DNA from: Candidatus Paraprevotella stercoravium
GTDB lineage: Bacteria > Bacteroidota > Bacteroidia > Bacteroidales > Bacteroidaceae
Reading direction: 5' to 3'
Assembly (NCBI GenBank): GCA_944320795.1
Contig: CALUIU010000026.1
Location: 1 to 45,005, forward strand
DNA: 45,005 nucleotides
Under the pieces are notes generated by a model. The model was given only the letters and a program-made list of their open reading frames with translations. It was not told the DNA's origin and did no database searches. The position numbers and the translations under genes are program-made. Of this stretch, positions 39,035 to 45,005 are shown piece after piece (positions within the stretch are counted from its first letter, which is position 1; each line of letters opens with the position of its first letter).

Positions 39035-39592
39035 TTACTTTCTTAGTTTAATCTTATAGGAGCAACGGAAATTTCCTTTGAGCAAGCTATTCAATTTACC
39101 TTTAATCATTTGCTTACGCAACATGCTCAAACGGTCAATAAACATAGTTCCCTCAAGATGATCAAACTCATGCTGCATGACACGCGCCAAATAGCCCTCA
39201 ACCCATTCGTCATGCTCATTAAAATCTTCATCCTGATACTTTACATGAATACGGGTCGGACGACGTACACTTTCATGGATGCCAGGAACACTCAAGCATC
39301 CTTCTTCCATAAGTTCAGTCTCTGTATCGTCATACTCCAGGATATGAGGATTAATAAAAGTCTTGATATAACCTTTGTACTCTGGCAGATCATCGGAAAT
39401 GACATCCAAATTAATCACAACCAGACGGATGTCCAATCCAATCTGAGGAGCAGCCAATCCAATACCCTCTGAGTGCTCCAATGTTTCATACATATCCTGA
39501 ATCAATCCTTTTAAATTAGGATAATTTTCATCAATATCTTCAGCCACCTTTCTCAAAACGGGCTGACCATAAGTATAAATAGGTAAAATCAT
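39035..39592 (-). CDS. def: Peptide deformylase
   Basis: 185 residues from the ATG at 39592 (MILPIYTYGQ). The open frame extends 20 codons upstream but overlaps ruvX and lacks the family N terminus. The metalloenzyme removes the formyl group from nascent chains. The three family motifs are present: GIGLAAPQIG (43-52), EEGCLSVPG with the metal Cys, and HEFDH with the metal histidines and catalytic Glu. It starts 7 nt after the ruvX stop in the ruvX-def-TPR operon. Confidence 0.96.
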   Translation of the reverse strand: MILPIYTYGQPVLRKVAEDIDENYPNLKGLIQDMYETLEHSEGIGLAAPQIGLDIRLVVINLDVISDDLPEYKGYIKTFINPHILEYDDTETELMEEGCLSVPGIHESVRRPTRIHVKYQDEDFNEHDEWVEGYLARVMQHEFDHLEGTMFIDRLSMLRKQMIKGKLNSLLKGNFRCSYKIKLRK

Positions 39593-39599
39593 AATCTTA

Positions 39600-40013
39600 T
39601 TATTTATGCGCTTCCATCCAACCTTGTAAAATAATTGTGGCACTGACTTCATCTACAAGCGCTTTGTTTTGCCGTGCCTTTTTCTTGACGCCTCCAGCCA
39701 AAATCGCCTTGTGAGCCAATACAGAAGTAAACCGCTCATCAAAATACTCTACAGGAATATCGGGCAATGCCTTTTGAAGTTTACCGACAAACGGTTTAAT
39801 GTATTGCATATTCTCGGAACACTCCCCTGTAACCGTTTTAGGAAGCCCTACAACAATCCGCTCCACCGACTCTCTTTGAACATAGCCCAATATAAAATTC
39901 ATAAGTTCAGCTGTTGGCACTGTTGTCAGCCCATTCGCGATAATCTGTAGCGGATCAGTAACAGCCAATCCTGTCCTTTTGCGTCCATAATCAATAGCCA
40001 AGACTCGTCCCAT
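39600..40013 (-). CDS. ruvX: RuvX/YqgF, putative pre-16S rRNA nuclease
   Basis: 137 residues, RNase H-like fold: AIDYGRKRTGLAVTDP with the first catalytic Asp, VVGLPKT, EYFDERFTSVLAH with the middle Glu, and the last catalytic Asp in VDEVSATIILQ. The family matures the 5' end of 16S rRNA in E. coli, and was once predicted to be a Holliday-junction resolvase. It heads the operon with def; no convincing promoter was found in the upstream 40 nt beside a terminator. Confidence 0.93.
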   Translation of the reverse strand: MGRVLAIDYGRKRTGLAVTDPLQIIANGLTTVPTAELMNFILGYVQRESVERIVVGLPKTVTGECSENMQYIKPFVGKLQKALPDIPVEYFDERFTSVLAHKAILAGGVKKKARQNKALVDEVSATIILQGWMEAHK

Positions 40014-40059
40014 ACTTTTTAATTAGCGCCAAGTCAATATTTTCAATTGCAATTCCAAT

Positions 40060-40087
40060 AAAGGCCGACAGATAGGTGTCGGCCTTT
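40060..40087 (-). terminator. Terminator of the SPOR lipoprotein gene
   Basis: Perfect 11-bp hairpin AAAGGCCGACA (40060-40070)/TGTCGGCCTTT (40077-40087), 20 nt after the stop at 40108; the tail on the minus strand is ATT-rich, so moderate strength. Confidence 0.6.
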
Positions 40088-40107
40088 ATCAATCAAGTCC
40101 TTATTTA

Positions 40108-40602
40108 TTAATTCTTATAAAGCAACCATGCATCCGGATAAGTAGCTCTGAGTTTATCTCTAGAAGCTACTGCTGAATGTTTGTCTGCAAATGTAGTAGC
40201 TACCACACGGTACATGCTGTTACCCGGATTAAATGCAATCTGTGCTGCATAACCGGCATTTTTCAAAGTAGCCTGCAATCTCTCCGCATTATCTTTATTG
40301 CCGAAGCTGCCACATACAACACTGTAGGCATTCAAACCACTTCCTGAAACTACAGTTACATTCTCCTGACGTACCGGAACATTACTTACGTCGACCGTAG
40401 TAGTTGTTGTAGTAGGTTGCGTTACGGGAGTTACCGGAGTGACTTCTACAGCTGTATTCTGCTGTGCACTGTTATCAATAGCAGCCTGTTGCTGTTGTTT
40501 TGCTTTCTCATACGCCTTTTTATAAGCACTCTCCTGGCTCTTACATGAAGTCATTGCAAAAGCAAGACTCAGGCCCACACCTAACAATAAAACTTTCTTC
40601 AT
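40108..40602 (-). CDS. SPOR domain lipoprotein
   Basis: 164 residues. The N terminus MKKVLLLGVGLSLAFAMTSC is a lipoprotein signal with the lipobox cysteine at 20. A Lys/Gln-rich coiled segment (YKKAYEKAKQQQQ) and a long Thr/Val/Pro-rich disordered linker (about 48-85) follow. The C-terminal 70 residues (YSVVCGSFGNKDNAERLQATLKNAG) form a SPOR domain, which binds denuded glycan strands at division sites. It is probably an outer-membrane-anchored envelope protein. A -7 box (40683-40690) lies upstream, and the amidase at 41766-43154 also has a SPOR-like domain. Confidence 0.9.
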   Translation of the reverse strand: MKKVLLLGVGLSLAFAMTSCKSQESAYKKAYEKAKQQQQAAIDNSAQQNTAVEVTPVTPVTQPTTTTTTVDVSNVPVRQENVTVVSGSGLNAYSVVCGSFGNKDNAERLQATLKNAGYAAQIAFNPGNSMYRVVATTFADKHSAVASRDKLRATYPDAWLLYKN

Positions 40603-40682
40603 CTTTCTCTTTCTATATAATTAAATAAACGATTTATTCCTTCCCAAATGCCCTACCGGGCACAACTCAGCAAGTTTATGGA

Positions 40683-40690
40683 CAAAAATA
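40683..40690 (-). promoter_or_regulatory. -7 box upstream of the SPOR lipoprotein
   Basis: Minus strand TATTTTTG (40690-40683); leader of about 70-80 nt contains a small GCCC/GGGC hairpin near 40650. No clear -33 TTG. Confidence 0.4.
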
Positions 40691-40781
40691 CATATTATAA
40701 TAATAGGAAGCATAAAAAACTTAGAAAAATATGTTAAAACCTTTTTTTTCCCATCTAAGCAAAAAAAAGGATGAAAAAAGT

Positions 40782-40811
40782 TTTGTTCCATCTTTATTTT
40801 TCTTATCTTTG
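40782..40811 (+). promoter_or_regulatory. Promoter of the YtxH operon
   Basis: TTTG at 40782-40785, 18 nt, TATCTTTG at 40804-40811, 32 nt before the ATG at 40844. Confidence 0.6.
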
Positions 40812-40843
40812 CTATATCCAACTTAACTTAAACAACAAAGATT

Positions 40844-41053
40844 ATGAAAGCATTGAATTTTTTGGCAGCATTCGTTGGCGGCGCAGCCGTAGGTGCAGCA
40901 TTCGGTATTTTATTTGCTCCTGAAAGAGGTGTTGACACTCGTGAAAAAATTGCAGAAGCTCTTCGCAAAAGAGGTATCAAGTTAAACCGTAAGGAAATGG
41001 ATACTCTCGTTGATGAAATTGCAGAAGAACTGAAATCTGGCGATGAGGATTAA
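40844..41053 (+). CDS. YtxH domain protein
   Basis: 69 residues. The first 30 form a single glycine/alanine-rich hydrophobic helix (LAAFVGGAAVGAAFGILFAP), then P-E-x-G-x-x-T-R-E (PERGVDTREKIAE), the YtxH signature, and a basic/acidic amphipathic helix. Family members are small membrane-associated proteins, often stress-linked in Firmicutes and common in Bacteroidota. It is the first of three tightly packed genes; the next starts 11 nt later. Confidence 0.85.
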   Translation: MKALNFLAAFVGGAAVGAAFGILFAPERGVDTREKIAEALRKRGIKLNRKEMDTLVDEIAEELKSGDED

Positions 41054-41064
41054 ATACAAAACAC

Positions 41065-41463
41065 ATGTTTTCAGTAAATAAAAATGTAGAAAGCATTCAA
41101 AAACTTCTTTTGGAGTTTAAGAATTACTACTTGCTCCAAAAGAAGTTTATCCGTTTGGATACCGCTGAGAAACTAACGGTAATTCTTTCGGCCATAGGAA
41201 TTGCTTTAATCATTTTGGTACTTGTTTCGTTGATTTGTTTTTTCGGAACCATGGCTTTGGCCTTCTATTTAGGCAATACGCTCAACAATATTCCACTAGG
41301 CTTCATCATCGTAGCAGGTATCATCGCTTTCGTACTGATCATATTCTATTGGAACAGAAAACGATTTGTTGTAGAACCATTGGCTCGTTTTATCGGACAT
41401 CTGTTCGCAGCAGAACAAAATAATACAGAAAATCATGGAACAGAAACTTCCAAAGTTGAATAA
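41065..41463 (+). CDS. Phage holin-like/DUF1469 membrane protein
   Basis: 132 residues with two adjacent hydrophobic hairpin segments (about 39-66 and 70-95) between a helical N terminus (VESIQKLLLEFKNYYLLQKKF) and a hydrophilic C terminus. This matches the DUF1469 family, named phage holin-like but chromosomal and not associated with lysis. It is the middle gene of the trio and overlaps the next by 29 nt. The family's role is unknown; the operon probably affects the inner membrane. Confidence 0.78.
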   Translation: MFSVNKNVESIQKLLLEFKNYYLLQKKFIRLDTAEKLTVILSAIGIALIILVLVSLICFFGTMALAFYLGNTLNNIPLGFIIVAGIIAFVLIIFYWNRKRFVVEPLARFIGHLFAAEQNNTENHGTETSKVE

Positions 41464-41722
41464 CAGCAAGATTTACACATTGGATCTGATCCGTGAAGAG
41501 AAAAGACAAGTACGGAAACAGATTCAGGAAAGCAGTGACCGCATTCGGAACACCTATCAGAATATGGTGGCTCCTCCCAAACAACCCACCACCAAAATGG
41601 AAACGTTTATGAATGCCTTTGATCAGGGTATGGCTATATATGATGGGATAATGATGGGTATGCGGATTGTAAGAAGCATACGAAGCATATTCGGTTCTTC
41701 AAGAAAAAAGAAGAGATGGTAA
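41435..41722 (+). CDS. Small basic protein, third gene of the YtxH trio
   Basis: 95 residues, start at the ATG at 41435, overlapping the upstream gene by 29 nt (translational coupling). It begins with a charged helix (LIREEKRQVRKQIQESSDRI), has a Pro-Pro-Lys-Gln-Pro break, a methionine-rich amphipathic or short membrane helix (AIYDGIMMGMRIVRSIRSIF) and a strongly basic end. I recognise no named family, though the trio arrangement looks conserved in Bacteroides. The last codons and stop lie in the downstream terminator hairpin. Confidence 0.75.
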   Translation: MEQKLPKLNNSKIYTLDLIREEKRQVRKQIQESSDRIRNTYQNMVAPPKQPTTKMETFMNAFDQGMAIYDGIMMGMRIVRSIRSIFGSSRKKKRW

Positions 41723-41752
41723 ATGAACCTTCATCACCATCTCTTCTTTTTT
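41704..41752. terminator. Bidirectional terminator of the YtxH trio and the amidase
   Basis: Perfect 16-bp arms at 41704-41719 and 41737-41752 with A6/T6 ends on both strands, so it serves the plus-strand trio and the minus-strand amidase (stop at 41766). Confidence 0.85.
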
Positions 41753-41765
41753 CGTTTTCTATTTA

Positions 41766-43154
41766 TCATTTCCTTCCGGCTTTCTTCAAGGCTTCAGAAA
41801 CTTTCATTTCCAGATCACCATCATAAGCTACGACATAAGCTCCAGGGAAATCATCTGCAATACTTTTAAGTTTCTGACGTACAGGAGCATAATCGGTATT
41901 TTCAAAATACAGGCATTTGTAGAAATCACCTTTTTTCACATAACGCACCGGCCAAAGTCCTTTCAGACGTTTATCTTTTTGAGACAGTTCCTCACGTACC
42001 GCCATCAACTGAATGTAAAAACGGACACCGCTTGCAACAGTCTTTGTTTTCCCAACCTTTGACTCCGCCGACTCTTTCTTGACCTTTGCTTCTGATTTCT
42101 TTTCTTTATTTTTCTCTTTCAGATTATCGCTCTTTCCCTGTTTGCCTTGTTTTCTTTCAGCGTTGCGGTCAGCCTTCTTCTCCTCTCCGTCTTTCGAGTT
42201 CTTACGTTTCGTACCTTCTTTCTCCTCTGGCTCGGCAACTTTTCCACTCAAGGCCAACTGATGCGAAGCTTCGTCGAATATACCCATGGACGGATCCAGT
42301 TTCATCGGTACATTCTCTGTTTTCCGGGCATTCCGTGAGATTTTCAGTTCGGCTAGACGCTCTTTTGCCTTTCCTTCCTTCAACGTATTGCGATAAGCCA
42401 AAATCGCATTAAAAATTGAAGCGGAAACATCTTCCACACCTTTTTGTGACGTCAGGTAGCTTTCTTCATCCCAAGTGGAAATAAAGCCCACCTCAGTAAG
42501 AATTGCCGGCATCATGGTATTCATCAGCACATAGAAACGAGCCTGCTGCACCCCACGGTTTACCCGAGCACCGGCTTTGATATATTCTTCCTGCACCAAG
42601 CGGGCCATCAGCTCACTGTTGTCCATATTCCGAACGCGCGCTGATTCCAACAGCAGAGTATTCTTGTATTTCTCCTCGTAGTCCTTCTCAAACTTACGGG
42701 CAGAGCTGTTCTCTTTTTCAGCCACCTGCCCGGCAACATGACACACGGCATCCCCCACAAAATAAGTTTCCGTACCACGGGCTATTTTGTTGCTCTCGGA
42801 AGAATTGGTATGAATGGATACAAACAGATCAGCCTCTCGCTCGTTGGCAATCTGTGCCCGTTCGTCCAATGTCAGATAAACATCCGACTGACGCGTAAGC
42901 ACCACCGTGATTTCCGGATGCGACCGCAAGCGGCGCACCAACTCCAATGCCACATTCAAATTGATATCCTTTTCCAAGGCATATTCTCCCTGTGCGCCGA
43001 TATCGTGTCCGCCATGTCCGGCATCAATCACCAAAACAAAATCATCTTTTGATATATCTGCACTTTCTGCAAATCCCGACAAGGTAAACAAGCAACCTGC
43101 CAATATACATTTTGTCCTCAACCTGAGGAACATCATCTTTCCCTTAAAAAACAT
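41766..43154 (-). CDS. N-acetylmuramoyl-L-alanine amidase with SPOR-like tail
   Basis: 462 residues from the ATG at 43154 (a second candidate is 43136); the longest frame, to 43193, starts upstream of the -7 box and is rejected. A signal segment (TKCILAGCLFTLSGFAESA) precedes an AmiC-type zinc amidase domain with IDAGHGG, E in LEKDINLN, SIHTN and TEVGF as metal and catalytic residues. The enzyme cleaves the bond between MurNAc and the stem peptide. A Lys/Glu-rich, low-complexity linker of about 80 residues (KDGEEKKADRNAERKQGKQG) follows, then an 85-residue SPOR-like domain (GVRFYIQLMAVREELSQKDK). The combination suggests septal peptidoglycan splitting targeted to denuded glycan. Regulation by an EnvC/NlpD partner cannot be judged. 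Confidence 0.9.
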   Translation of the reverse strand: MFFKGKMMFLRLRTKCILAGCLFTLSGFAESADISKDDFVLVIDAGHGGHDIGAQGEYALEKDINLNVALELVRRLRSHPEITVVLTRQSDVYLTLDERAQIANEREADLFVSIHTNSSESNKIARGTETYFVGDAVCHVAGQVAEKENSSARKFEKDYEEKYKNTLLLESARVRNMDNSELMARLVQEEYIKAGARVNRGVQQARFYVLMNTMMPAILTEVGFISTWDEESYLTSQKGVEDVSASIFNAILAYRNTLKEGKAKERLAELKISRNARKTENVPMKLDPSMGIFDEASHQLALSGKVAEPEEKEGTKRKNSKDGEEKKADRNAERKQGKQGKSDNLKEKNKEKKSEAKVKKESAESKVGKTKTVASGVRFYIQLMAVREELSQKDKRLKGLWPVRYVKKGDFYKCLYFENTDYAPVRQKLKSIADDFPGAYVVAYDGDLEMKVSEALKKAGRK

Positions 43155-43174
43155 CCTTATTTTAATTTTACGGG

Positions 43175-43182
43175 CAAAGGTA
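43175..43182 (-). promoter_or_regulatory. -7 box of the amidase gene
   Basis: Minus strand TACCTTTG (43182-43175), 20 nt before the ATG at 43154. The spacer is shared with the divergent small gene at 43241, which has a weaker TACCTTTA at 43204-43211. Confidence 0.5.
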
Positions 43183-43240
43183 CAAATTTTCAAAAAAAAC
43201 TTATACCTTTACTCTCGAAATAAAAATAATAATAAAAAGA

Positions 43241-43441
43241 ATGAGTGACGGAAACTTTAATCGCAACTTGCTCCCCTACACGCCATACCAAAGCGGAATG
43301 AAAGCCGGAAAATCCATGGCGCGCATGAAAGCTCTCGAAGCTTTCAAAACATACCTCCAAAGCAAAGGTAATCTGGATTCGCAAACCATGGAAAAAGAGT
43401 GTATGGAATTTAAAAAACTTCTTGAGAAAGCAATTATCTAA
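43241..43441 (+). CDS. Conserved-looking 66-residue protein
   Basis: 66 residues, divergent from the amidase gene, with AT-rich leader and the weak TACCTTTA box at 43204-43211. The protein has a short polar N terminus, then two helices (GMKAGKSMARMKALEAFKTY and about 48-64), rich in Met, Lys and Ala. No signal peptide or membrane segment. I recall similar small proteins annotated as hypothetical in Bacteroides, but cannot name the family or function. It lies 60 nt before the promoter of the second tRNA-Ser. Confidence 0.6.
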   Translation: MSDGNFNRNLLPYTPYQSGMKAGKSMARMKALEAFKTYLQSKGNLDSQTMEKECMEFKKLLEKAII

Positions 43442-43501
43442 GGATTTTTGAGCTAAAAACACAAAAGGAATGCACTTTTAGAGAAAAATATCGCCAAAAA
43501 G

Positions 43502-43532
43502 TTTGCATAATCAAAAAAAAACCGTACCTTTG
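43502..43532 (+). promoter_or_regulatory. Promoter of the second tRNA-Ser
   Basis: TTTG at 43502-43505, 19 nt, TACCTTTG at 43525-43532, 39 nt before the tRNA 5' end. Identical boxes and spacing to the first copy. Confidence 0.78.
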
Positions 43533-43571
43533 CATCGCTTTCGAAAACAAAGCCTTCTTATAAAGAAGTTT

Positions 43572-43656
43572 GGAAAGGTGGTAGAGTGGTCGATTACAGC
43601 GGTCTTGAAAACCGCCGTGCTGAGAGGCACCGGGGGTTCGAATCCCTCCCTTTCCG
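43572..43656 (+). tRNA. tRNA-Ser (UGA)
   Basis: An 85-nt class II tRNA: acceptor GGAAAGG/CCTTTCC pairs perfectly, the anticodon loop is CTTGAAA (anticodon TGA, reads UCN codons), there is a long variable arm and the T arm GGTTCGAATCC. The discriminator is G73 and no CCA is encoded. Promoter and terminator are both present, making it a complete single-gene unit. Confidence 0.96.
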
Positions 43657-43666
43657 CGGAAAGAAT

Positions 43667-43699
43667 AAAAAAGGTGATCAATTTTTGATCACCTTTTTT
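43667..43699 (+). terminator. Terminator of the second tRNA-Ser
   Basis: AAAAAAGGTGATCA (43667-43680) and TGATCACCTTTTTT (43686-43699) form a 14-bp stem with a 5-nt loop, right after the tRNA. Confidence 0.85.
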
Positions 43700-43775
43700 A
43701 TTATATACTTATCAACAGGACTCCGCAATATTATTTTATAATTTTCATGAACACACAATGAATAGCGCGTCCTCC

Positions 43776-43860
43776 GCCCAAAGTACTCTAGTACTTTGCC
43801 TGAAGTACCCCGGTACCTTGCCCAAAATACTCCAGTACTCCGTCCGAAGTACTGAAGCAA
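43776..43860. repeat. 22-bp tandem palindromic repeat array
   Basis: Three consecutive 22-nt units start at 43782, 43804 and 43826, and a partial fourth starts at 43848. Each full unit begins with a palindrome-like pair of TAC motifs (AGTACTCTAGTACT, AGTACCCCGGTACC, AATACTCCAGTACT) followed by a short spacer near TTGCCCAA or a variant. The period is exact although the bases vary. The array sits between the tRNA terminator and the 3' end of the DMT transporter gene. It is non-coding as far as I can see. Function unknown: possibly a REP-like element, protein-binding array or 3' mRNA structure. Confidence 0.75.
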
Positions 43861-43898
43861 CTTTGGACATGATTCATGAAATCTATTACCTTATAGCA

Positions 43899-44789
43899 TC
43901 AACGTTTGGTTACGGCTATCATAAATGTAACAGCAACAACCGCAATAGAGATTCCGACAAGAATATTTGTTGTCAACGGCTCACCAAACATCAGAGTGCC
44001 AACAAAAATGGCTGTTATAGGCTCAAACACTCCGAGAACAGACGCCTTTGTAGCCCCGATATTTCGGGTCGCAATAGCAAGTGTTGCTGTCGAAACAATC
44101 GTAGGTAACAACGCGAGCCCCACAAGATTAAGCCAGTCAGACGCACTCACGATGCCCGCTGTTATTGCCGTGTCGGAACAAACAATCTTTCCCAAGAAGA
44201 TAATTGCTCCCACCATAAGCGCATAAAAAGTCAGTAAGGAATTAGAAAGACTGGCTATGGCCTTGCTGCGATTGATGATGACAATAAAAAGAGCATAGAC
44301 CAAAGCCGAAGCCAGCGATAGGACGACTCCTATCGGATTGACAGTCTGGCTGCCATCTCCCTGGGTCATCACAAGCACTCCTCCAAAGGTTGCAGCAATG
44401 GAGAGCCATACCGGCCATGAAGGAACCACCTTCAAGAATACCATGATGATAGCCACAAGGACGGGATATAAGAATATAAGCGTCGTGGCCAAACCGGAAG
44501 CAATGTAATCATAAGATGCAAAAAGAAAGATGCTGCTCGAAGTATACAATAATCCGAGAAGAAATAGTATACCGGCCTGTTTTCGGGAGACGCGGAAACT
44601 CTGCTTACGGAACAGCAGGAATATGCCCAATAGCAATACGGCAAAAATATAACGGAAAAATAAAATAGATTCGGTTGCCGCACCGTTTTTCATCAGCGGA
44701 ACAGCAAACAACGGATTTAGTCCATAGGTTACGCCGGTAATGATTCCGGCCGGATAACCGATCATCGCATTTTTACTCAGTTTCTTCAT
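43899..44789 (-). CDS. EamA/DMT superfamily transporter
   Basis: 296 residues from the ATG at 44789 (MKKLSKNAMIGYPAGIITG); the frame extending to 44822 overlaps the -7 box and is rejected. About ten hydrophobic helices in two repeated halves (LFFRYIFAVLLLGIFLLFRK in the first EamA half, VSTATLAIATRNIGATKASV in the second) mark an inner-membrane drug/metabolite exporter of the EamA type. Substrate cannot be told. It is the only gene after the tRNA-Ser and repeat block. Confidence 0.88.
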   Translation of the reverse strand: MKKLSKNAMIGYPAGIITGVTYGLNPLFAVPLMKNGAATESILFFRYIFAVLLLGIFLLFRKQSFRVSRKQAGILFLLGLLYTSSSIFLFASYDYIASGLATTLIFLYPVLVAIIMVFLKVVPSWPVWLSIAATFGGVLVMTQGDGSQTVNPIGVVLSLASALVYALFIVIINRSKAIASLSNSLLTFYALMVGAIIFLGKIVCSDTAITAGIVSASDWLNLVGLALLPTIVSTATLAIATRNIGATKASVLGVFEPITAIFVGTLMFGEPLTTNILVGISIAVVAVTFMIAVTKR

Positions 44790-44819
44790 ATTTATAAACC
44801 AGATTTGTTTTTCGGGACG

Positions 44820-44827
44820 CAAAATTA
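44820..44827 (-). promoter_or_regulatory. -7 box of the EamA gene
   Basis: Minus strand TAATTTTG (44827-44820), 31 nt before the ATG at 44789. No matching -33 TTG at 19-21 nt. Confidence 0.45.
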
Positions 44828-44924
44828 ATCATTAAAGATGAAATGCATGCTGTCCCGACAAACATTATCCGTTTTTCATTAAAAATAATAGGATAAAACG
44901 CAGAATAAAGCAAATTTGAGTATT

Positions 44925-44943
44925 CTCTCTGACAGTCAGAGAG
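44925..44943. promoter_or_regulatory. Perfect 9-bp palindrome, possible operator
   Basis: CTCTCTGAC-A-GTCAGAGAG (44925-44943), in the gene-free stretch before the window end (44828-45005). It lies about 135 nt upstream of the EamA ATG and would also be upstream of any plus-strand gene beyond the window. No T-run, so not a terminator. A regulator-binding site is inferred only. Confidence 0.4.
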
Positions 44944-45005
44944 TTTGACTTTGGATGGAACAAATTGGCATAAGGTCGGGAAAACGGATTTAGGCAGATT
45001 GCAGA

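Noticed and set aside
40621-40821. Minus-strand frame between the SPOR lipoprotein and the YtxH gene
   Set aside because: It covers the intergenic promoters of both genes and its sequence is AT-driven without family features.
41065-41463. Holin-like name suggesting a prophage
   Set aside because: No endolysin, capsid, terminase, integrase or other phage gene is present; the family is chromosomal in this phylum.
43776-43860. Possible small CRISPR array
   Set aside because: The period is 22 bp with no unique spacers of 30 nt or more, and no cas gene is in the window.
43758-44108. 116-codon plus-strand frame across the 22-bp repeats
   Set aside because: It runs from the repeat into the antisense strand of the EamA gene; low complexity and no motif.

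Overview
The window reads as chromosome of a Bacteroidaceae member (Bacteroides/Phocaeicola-like; genus-level call, species not resolved). Three things point there. The promoters match the Bacteroidota pattern (-33 TTG/TTTG, about 20 nt, -7 TAnnTTTG) rather than sigma-70. The gene neighbourhoods are typical: acn-icd-gltA; galM-transporter-galK; dnaN-exonuclease-coaBC-DUF4835-recN; ruvX-def-TPR and thrS-infC-rpmI-rplT. Families such as DUF3127, DUF4835 and the DapL aminotransferase also fit. I see no insertion sequence, prophage, CRISPR array, rRNA or plasmid gene, so this is mostly core genome.

Layout. 1-84 is a minus-strand tRNA-Ser(UGA) whose last base lies outside the window. 300-6563 holds dapL, then aconitase, isocitrate dehydrogenase and citrate synthase: the oxidative half of the TCA cycle, giving 2-oxoglutarate. 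6941-10823 (minus) holds dapA, ligA and a secreted GH16 glucanase. 11017-12562 holds trmD and a zeta-like ATPase with a small overlapping partner. 12585-15083 (minus) holds envelope genes: a small hypothetical, a Tyr-rich lipoprotein, a beta-rich exported protein and a LysM glucosaminidase. 15201-20543 holds cdd, an ABC-F ATPase, grpE-dnaJ and folC. 20646-24231 is the galactose operon. 24441-24833 (minus) is a DUF3127 protein with an SSB-like tail, divergent from the dnaN operon (24974-32441), which continues through a DEDDh exonuclease, coaBC, DUF4835/porD, recN and a protease-like TPR protein. 32560-40013 (minus) carries DUF368, rplT, rpmI, infC, thrS, a TPR protein, def and ruvX. 40108-43441 holds a SPOR lipoprotein, a YtxH/holin-like/small-protein trio, a SPOR-tailed amidase and a conserved 66-residue protein. 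43572-43656 is a second tRNA-Ser(UGA), followed by a 22-bp tandem palindromic repeat and a DMT exporter.

The two tRNA-Ser loci are near-identical inverted repeats, promoter included, that bracket about 43.3 kb. Other points worth attention are an ABC-F protein with one intact and one decayed ATP site, a CoaC domain lacking two canonical catalytic residues, an IDH without the E. coli NADP-binding Lys/Tyr pair, the DUF3127 protein ending like SSB, a protease-fold TPR protein without its catalytic residues, and the zeta-like ATPase with its small partner. Nothing here is certainly a new system. The best candidates are the zeta-like pair and the DUF3127 protein.
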